Translations under genes and position numbers: made by a program
In this document: positions 57,601 to 64,000 of the stretch, in pieces
Numbering within the stretch: position 1 is the stretch's first letter
Layout of the letters: each line of letters begins with the position of its first letter
Assembly: GCA_039619475.1 (NCBI GenBank)
Contig: CM077115.1
Coordinates: forward strand, 493,975,352-494,039,351
Direction of reading: 5' to 3'
DNA from: Icerya purchasi
Lineage: Eukaryota; Arthropoda; Insecta; Hemiptera; Monophlebidae
DNA length: 64,000 nt
The notes under the pieces: generated by a model
What the model was told of the DNA's origin: nothing
The model's database searches: none
The model's input: the letters and a program-made list of their open reading frames with translations, nothing else

Positions 57601-58259
57601 TACTTTTCGTATAAATTTATTCCTTAATGGACAGAAATAATGGGCGATATAAATTTCAACATTTAAGATTTGTATAGTGAAAGGCCAACTTCTAAGTACC
57701 CCGCGCTTAATATGTTTTTTTATTATTATTATTTTTTTTTGTAGATCCCAATATTTCACAAACGGTTAATAAATATTTACTAAAAATAGTTAGTTTTATA
57801 GGATAACTGGAGTTTTTTCATCAAAAACTATTAGTTGCGACTTTACACGTTTGACCGAAATACTTAACACGGCCCCAAATGTGTATCTCGTTGCCTTCAT
57901 CAATTTAAGCACTGGCTGTTTGTTTCTTTTTAGTCTTTTACCATATCCATAAATCGTGTCGGTCTACACTTAGAACTGTTCACAGATTTATCCATCTGCT
58001 TCTTTTAAATACGAATTATTATTATTTTTTTGTTCTTTAATTAATAAATGTATGTATGTATTATCTCTCTTTAAGAAATATGCCTGTCACGGTCCAACAG
58101 TAAATGACGTTTACTTTTTTTTTTTGTTGTTATTTAGGCTTGCCTACCAAAGGCATTGGAAGGAAACTAAATTTTAATACGATTAGAAATTGAGGAAAGG
58201 AAAAAGACAACCGCAAAGATTACATAGGAGATACAGGGAGCGAAAGAATGAAGAATGCG
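57601..58259. other. Unassigned AT-rich DNA
   Basis: Only T-rich tracts; nothing recognised. Confidence 0.35.
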
Positions 58260-58583
58260 TTATCTAGGAAAAATACTTGAAAATAAAAGCACGAGTGCTC
58301 GGCGGAAAGAATATTCGAGAAAAATACGATTGGCGTCGAAAATTAAACTGCAATTATCTGGGGGAGTGGAAATAAGAGAAAAATGAAAAAAAAAAGAGGA
58401 GCAAAGTAAATTGTGATTAAAGCGAAAACGACGTATAGCAGACATGAAAGAACGAAGGAAATGTAGAAAGTGACGGTGTACCATGGCTAAATCGACAGAT
58501 AAAAAGATTGTAAAGTATCCAAGAAATGTCACATCTGTTAAATAATCCGGATTCACATTAGAAAAATGTTTTCCGGCCGTCAT
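58260..58583 (-). pseudogene. I-like LINE ORF2 C-terminal fragment, copy 2
   Basis: Minus-strand frame with RRFRFNHNLL, FHFSLISTPPDNCSL and DANRIFLEYSFRRALVLLFSS. It follows the same layout as 59617-59985 (RLRFGHSALP, FRFSLVSSPNCPL, DANHIFFECPSLSVERSILYS). More degraded; 5' truncated. Confidence 0.6.
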
Positions 58584-58797
58584 TTGGCTAGATTGGCTTA
58601 CAAAGGCTGTCCATTAAATCGAATTCTTTTTATTATTTACATACTGAGCCTTTATTAAATTGTATCTCTAAGCGACACTGCCTTTGCCGATGATAAGTCC
58701 TTTGTCAGTGGTCTCGCTGGGAATCTGGATTTTTAATTTTCGTGAATATTTAATTAGCGAACTGTTTTCGGCGGAAGTTTACCGTCTAATCATTAGA

Positions 58798-58915
58798 ACT
58801 ATTCGAATTGGAGTTAGAGCGATTCGGATCTGGAATGAGACAAGTCTCGAACCCGTGTCCTCTGATTTAGTAGCCAAGCGCCCTAACCACTAGGCTACCA
58901 CGCTACCCTGTACAT
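58798..58915 (-). repeat. tRNA-derived SINE head (copy 4)
   Basis: Minus strand: A box TAGCCTAGTGGTTAGGGCG, then GCTACTAAATCAGAGGACAC and B box GGGTTCGAGACTTG, then TCATTCCAGATCCGAATCGC. The clearest promoter boxes of the family in this window. The body is truncated. Confidence 0.8.
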
Positions 58916-59069
58916 TACGGTGATAATATTTCAGGTGAATCGTGTTTGTTGTTTGAAAAAAAAAGTACATATTTTTAAAAGATCGCTTTTTCCAATGAAC
59001 TGACCGGTATACTTTCGAGTAAACAAAGAAGACCGTTCGGGTGAGTCTAGGTAATTAAAAGTTATGTTC

Positions 59070-59165
59070 GAACAAACTTAAAAACGAAAAAAAAGAAACC
59101 TTTTAACCTCATTCTGTAAACTTAAAAACGAAAAAAAAAAGAAACCCTTCAACCACGTTCTGTTT
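59070..59165. repeat. Tandem duplication of about 48 bp
   Basis: Two adjacent copies of ACTTAAAAACGAAAAAAAAG...AACC.CRTTCTGT with a few differences. Confidence 0.75.
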
Positions 59166-59616
59166 TTGAAGCCGGTAAAGACAGTTACGCCGCCAAAACA
59201 TCCGCAAATCAGAGTAGAAACATTCGTTCCAAAATACGGTAAATCTTAAACATCAGTCACTCAAGTTCGGATTGGCTTTTTTAGTTCATATTAATAGGTA
59301 TATGTAAAATTTTAGTTCATCCCTAGTTTAATCGCTGCATTACTCTCTATCGTATCTTACTGAAAATTAAATAAAAATACAAATCTATAAAGTTTTCTTC
59401 AAACCTAATCTAAATAATTTAGTAAGCAAAATAGTCTACAAATAAAAAAAATTTCACACTACTATTTTTGTAGTACATATTTTTCAAAAGCATTTTAAAA
59501 TGTAAAGTGCAATTTTAGGATAATTTGTGTCATTTTTTTTTTTTTTTTATCCCCCCTTTGGACACGTCAGCTAAGGACCTACACCCAGAAACAACAAAAA
59601 AGAAAAGTGCCGTCAG

Positions 59617-59985
59617 CTAAATTTTGATTCGGTCAGATATGGACAATATAAAGGAACTAACGGAGGAGATAATGGACGGTGAAGAGAAGGACAGAATATA
59701 TGATGCACAATAAGGAGCGGGGAGCTTGAGTTTCAGCAAACAAGAATATAGGATACTGCGTTCAACAGAAAGAGATGGACATTCAAAAAAGATGTGATTG
59801 GCGTCGCAATCCGCCGCCTCATTAGGGTGAAGAGGACAATTTGGAGAAGAAACAAGGGAAAAGCGAAAACGAGAGGAAGGAAGAGCAGAGTGGCCAAAAC
59901 GCAAGCGAATCATAGAAATGACAACGGAACGGGGAAGTGAAGGAAACTCAAAGAACCAGGGGTTAGAAGGAAGACTAGGTTTATG
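59617..59985 (-). pseudogene. I-like LINE ORF2 C-terminal fragment, copy 3
   Basis: Open frame from about 59985: NPWFFEFPSLPRS, ISMIRLRFGHSALPSSRF, CPLHPNEAADCDANHIFFEC, PSLSVERSILYSCLL. This is the zinc-finger-like (C...C...H...C) tail downstream of RNase H in I-like LINEs, comparable with 'LRMGHSRVSHNF...HLLFNCEKF' in the full-length LINE at 16677-23053 but from another family. The best preserved of three related fragments, all on the minus strand. Confidence 0.75.
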
Positions 59986-62900
59986 TAGTTATTTACTGTC
60001 AGTTTTAAAAAAAATTATTACAAATTAGCGATTACTTTCTGAATGTTTTACTTCAAAAAAATTTTAAGCCAGCATTTTAAATATACAAAATTCTTTACTA
60101 AACAAAAATACTAATTTAATTTTTGTTACAAGATTTCATCTATTCCCATGCCTACGATATATGTATGTATGACGTGATTTACTATCCACTTGTTACAGTC
60201 TCGTTTACTGAACACTTGTAACGATCGTTTGTTCATTTCTATCGCAATAATAGACCTGCTGTACTGGTTTCTCTTTTGATGTTTCGCTTTTTTTCTAGAT
60301 GGTTTTCGGGGTTTTTTTTTTTTCCCCCCCTATTTGGAACTATGCCTTGCAAAACTGAATTGAGCGGCACGTAATCACACACTTTACTAATTAGATTTAC
60401 GAAGAAGAAATTGTTTTTATATTCGGTATCGGGTTCTTCCGTATTTTCGGTCAAGTTCATTAGTACATTTTTACGGATTTCTGCCTGCATTCAATTCATT
60501 TCTCTATTTCCGTATTTTTTCTTTTTTTAAACAAAGTACGGTTTGTTATATACCTCATAAAGGGTTTGCTCGGCGTTTCAGAGTTTAACAATTACAAAAA
60601 AAAAATCTGAAATTCCAAGCGGAACGGCGTTGTCAAATATACGGATAGCGGAAATTGGACAGAGTTAGGATGCGACTTTCCCAATGTAAAGTATCCTTCC
60701 ATATGTGGATGTTTGTTCGAAATCTTCGCAAATATTCGAGTTAGGGATTAGCCAATAGAACAGTTACCAACTTTCTGTCGTGAAGTTGTGTAACATTACT
60801 TCAATAAAAATTTTTTACTGCTTTCTAAGGCTCGGACTGTTCAGGTTGATGATGTATCCCCGAAGTTAGTATATTCCTTATTTTTTAAATGTTCGTTGTT
60901 TTTTTTTTCGTGCCAGTTTCAATTTTGGCTGAAATTTTAGTTCGTTCATTTTTCCTTACTTTGTGTTAGTTCACACGCTGTAAATGAACGAACTAAAATT
61001 TCGGCCAAAAATGAACTTGGGTGAAACTAGTGTGTAAAAGCTTATCCGAAAAATACCATCGGACACCGCGAATGGTGAAAAAAAGTAACTGCTAGGAAAT
61101 AGCATACCGGGGGGTCGTGTAAATGTTCTTCTTCGAAGCAAAGCGCATAGCCGGGCAAATTCACGTTGCATCGACAAGAGGACTCAGAAAGGCAGTGATA
61201 CACTTGCAGGTGTCAAAATCCATCGTAGATGAACCTTCTTCTCCGGGAGAGGATAAAAAGGTGAAAAATAAGAAGACCGCTTAGAGGAAGTGTCGACTTG
61301 CGCTGTCATGGCGCGCGAGTGAGGAAATAAAACACACGCTATGTTTTCACGCAAGAAAGTGGTCCCTGTTTCGTTCATCTGATTGCATAGTCAACTGGAA
61401 GGAAAACATGATTTTGTCTAAACATATTATACCAGAATTTTGTTTTCCTAGGCGCGCATACATTTACAAAACCACGATGGCATAGGGAAGTTAGAAGTGC
61501 AAAAGCAGGAAAAGGAGAAAGAGCTGCTGACGTCTTTCTGTGCTGACTGACTGTGGACGAGTACAATTTCAAATTTACTTGATTTACTTCAATTCACGAG
61601 TTTCGACTAGTAGTTGTCGGTACTGTTTTTTTTTTTTTTTCCCGCGCGCCAAAGAAGAAAACATGGCGTGCTCGTTGTCGAAAGCAATTTGCGAACACGG
61701 GCGAATTGTTGCGTGAAATCGAGTCGCGTCTTATAGACTGAATTGAATGGTACGTCGGCAGCCGTTGCCGAAGCTGCAGTGCTAAAAGCTCGATCTGTTA
61801 ACAAAAACAAGCTTTTGTTCTTTTTCCTTTGTTGCCTGTGCGATCTGGCGCGTTATTTTTCTTCGCCGTTATCGTTATTATTATCAGTATTATCATCGTT
61901 ACGCAAAGGTTGCCAGTAGCGATATTTAAACCGCTTACGAATAAGGAAAAAATGTTGCTCGCCGCCAACGTAGAAAAGAACAGTTCGTTCGTTCACATTT
62001 AAAAATCATTTGATCTAAGAGCGTGCACCGCGATTTTCCAGCCGTTATTTCACGCAGAACACGTTCGCCGCTTTTCCCGCTTCCATAGAAAAATAGTGTG
62101 GAAGTTTTCCCACCGGCTCATAACTTCGGTTTATTGTTGGACGTTTTTTGCTCGGCCAAGTTCGCCGATCTCTTTAATTTTACGCTTTTTGCAGAATAAA
62201 AAAAAAAACTGAACGAAAAAGCAAAAAACAAAATATTCCCCTTCAATGTATGTTTAATTGTTTATTCCGATTATGATACGCGTTTGTTTCATTTAAATAA
62301 TTCTTACCGATAATAGATTTTTTTCTTTTTTCCCCCGACCAAGGGACTTTGATTCAGAGTCATTGAACAAAGTTTGTAAACACATGAAACGAAATTAATT
62401 AATAAATATGCCAACTAGTTTTAAAAAAAAAAGAAAAGTTTCGGTTACATAGAATCATTGCCAGTGGTAGAGGGACCTGTATATATGTATGTGAATAAAA
62501 GTTTAAACAACATTATAATCGTGAAATAATCAAATGTTTTTTGATTTTTTTTTTTTTTTTTCTTTACGAAAGGTTTATCATAAAAATTTAATAAAAATTC
62601 ACTAAAAGCTAAAAATTAATTAATCTCGATAAAAAAGAATATATTTTACAGAGAAATATATATATATATATATATATAGCTTAAGGCCATGTCCACAGGG
62701 AAGTTTTGAAGGTTGAAGTCCCACTTTAGAACTGAAATAGTTATTATAAATACACAAAAATCTGAAACAAATCAAAAATTTAAAATAAATATTGCTGATT
62801 TCTTAGGGTGTTCTTACCTTGAAAAGAAAAAAGAAAAAATGTACTCCATATTTTTAGAGATAGATCATTAATATCTTAAGGAAAAACTTTTTATTACGTG

Positions 62901-63194
62901 TATAATCAATAACATATGTGTACTTTTTATTAATGTTCATATACGGGGGGTAATTCATTTATGTAAATTATTAATGTATAAATCAAAATGATGGAAATTA
63001 TTAATAGTATGAATATTAGTGAAAAATGTCTTGTTATTTATAAAATAAATATGCGTAGAAAACTTTTATCCCCCTCTGTCTTTTCAAAATTCTGGGCACG
63101 GCCCTGGCTTAATTATGATTATAATTCTTATACAATATTCATCATCAAAATGCTGTACACGGTTACCGTGCGTAGCGATCACAGGGGATGTTGA
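59986..63194. other. Unassigned DNA
   Basis: Contains a small foldback at about 60916-61016. 61050-62200 is richer in GC with many short ORFs on the minus strand but no recognised domain. A TA run lies at 62659-62679. Confidence 0.35.
60916..61016. repeat. Small foldback
   Basis: GGCTGAAATTTTAGTTCGTT at left and its near-inverse AACGAACTAAAATTTCGGCC at right, with about 30 bp between. Part of the phrase recurs at 44316-44328 (CTGAACGAACTAAAAT), suggesting a dispersed repeat. Confidence 0.65.
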
Positions 63195-64000
63195 TCATAT
63201 ATCCCTATTTCTGGCAGCTTGAACTAATCTCTCTATAGATGTTATTCCGGTCCATTTCCGAATGTCCTGGGTCCAAGATAGTTTTCTGCGTCCCACTCCT
63301 CTTTTTCCTTCAATTTTCCCTTGAACAAGAAGAAGCCGGATGATTTCATATCTTTCTCCTCTGATTATGTGTCGTCCAAAGTATCTTATTTTCCTTTCTT
63401 CGATTATTCGACGGATCATCCTTTCTTCTTGGACGGATTTTAGTACATCTTCGTTTCTCATGCGCGCTGTCCAAGGAATCTTAAGCATGCGACGATAAAG
63501 TCACATTTCGCACGCCTCCAGGTAGTTGAGTGCTGTGCCGGAATATGTTGTAGCTTCCAGCCCATAGAGCATAATAATAGGCTAAATACAGCTTTTCATT
63601 AGTCTTTTCCGAATTTCCAAGTTTAATGATTTATCTGTTAACAGCTTTTTTAGTTTTACAAAAGCAGTGCGCGCATGTTCGCGCATCTTTGTTTAATTTC
63701 TGTCTCAGGGTTTAAATTCGATGTTTAATATATAGCACCTGAGATATTTAAATTTTTTAACCTGCTGTGTCTATTCTTTGATTATTCGCATTCAGCTCTG
63801 TTTATTAGCATAGATTTTGTTTCGGAAATGTTCAGTTGAAGACCACATATTTTTGACTGCTGTTAATTATTCGATCGAGAATAGTTCGTAGATCAGTAGC
63901 TGAGTCTGCAATCAACACTTCATCATCAGCATATCGGATGTTGTTAATGTATTGACCATTAACTTTAATCCCAATATCGATATTAGTTAGTGCTTCATTG
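63195..64000 (-). pseudogene. LINE reverse transcriptase, 3' part, runs off the window
   Basis: From the right edge leftward on the minus strand: GIKVNGQYINNIRYADDEVL (catalytic YADD near 63925) and IADSATDLRTILDRI, then frameshifts. Then an open frame 63195-63488 with MLKIPWTARMRNEDVLK, RKIRYFGRHIIRGERYE, LLLVQGKIEGKRGVGRRKLSW and WTGITSIERLVQAARNR. This tail (MLRISW..R..NEEVL...GKI.GKR..GRR..SWL..LR.W) is typical of RTE-like or 'craniofacial development protein 2-like' LINEs. Internal stops and frameshifts between the two blocks. The upstream part lies beyond base 64000. Confidence 0.78.

Noticed and set aside
58798..58915. Functional tRNA gene
   Set aside because: A and B boxes are present, but the sequence is part of a repeat seen elsewhere with a SINE body, and a full cloverleaf acceptor stem was not found.

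Overview
This is eukaryotic, almost certainly arthropod (probably insect) nuclear DNA. It is AT-rich and full of microsatellites and homopolymer runs, and it has no compact coding blocks. Every recognisable coding sequence belongs to a mobile element. I found no host gene exon, rRNA or intact tRNA gene that I can defend. The element mix (mariner, I-like LINE with three CCHC knuckles and RNase H, Jockey-like and other LINE pieces, Helitron, tRNA-derived SINEs, Polinton/Maverick-type element) fits an insect; the order cannot be fixed from the sequence.

Layout. 1-4293: a LINE tail fragment (472-782, minus), unassigned DNA, and a decayed mariner transposase (about 3130-3620, minus). 4300-12947: the main discovery, an 8,648-bp Polinton/Maverick-like element. 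It has AG...CT termini and a perfect 6-bp target duplication (CATATT). Two 3,001-bp inverted arms surround a 2,646-bp unique centre. The centre carries a chromodomain integrase (intact), a DUF8207-like protein (nonsense codon) and an A32-like packaging ATPase (frameshifted at both ends). Each arm carries a 280-aa protein resembling the domain found N-terminal to Polinton-type DNA polymerases, plus a coiled-coil, fibre-like protein. The polymerase proper, capsid proteins and protease are absent. The arm edge cuts through the last 33 bp of the integrase region, which shows that the right arm was copied from the left.

13-16.7 kb: LINE scrap, a (TA)n-flanked repeat and unassigned DNA. 16677-23053: a full-length I-like non-LTR retrotransposon with a 13-bp target duplication (AACATCACTGCGT). 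ORF1 is open; ORF2 carries two stops and a frameshift. 23-33 kb: small DNA elements, foldbacks and a SINE. 33.5-41.1 kb: a 42-bp tandem array, a Jockey-like fragment, and a Helitron (39247-40902) inserted into the tail of another repeat. 42.5-43.8 kb: two foldback elements, one with a 75-bp tandem array in only one arm. 46.1-51 kb: a LINE fragment and a 3-kb inverted-terminal-repeat element loaded with nested SINEs and a hAT-like MITE. 54-64 kb: MITEs, SINE pieces, two related LINE tails and, at the right edge, a LINE reverse transcriptase on the minus strand that runs out of the window.

How the parts work together: in the Polinton-like element only the integrase looks intact. The other genes are broken or are stand-alone domains, so the element was probably replicated, and perhaps packaged, by relatives in trans. 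Its palindromic form resembles a snap-back deletion derivative of a protein-primed linear replicon. The remaining elements are independent, partly nested insertions.
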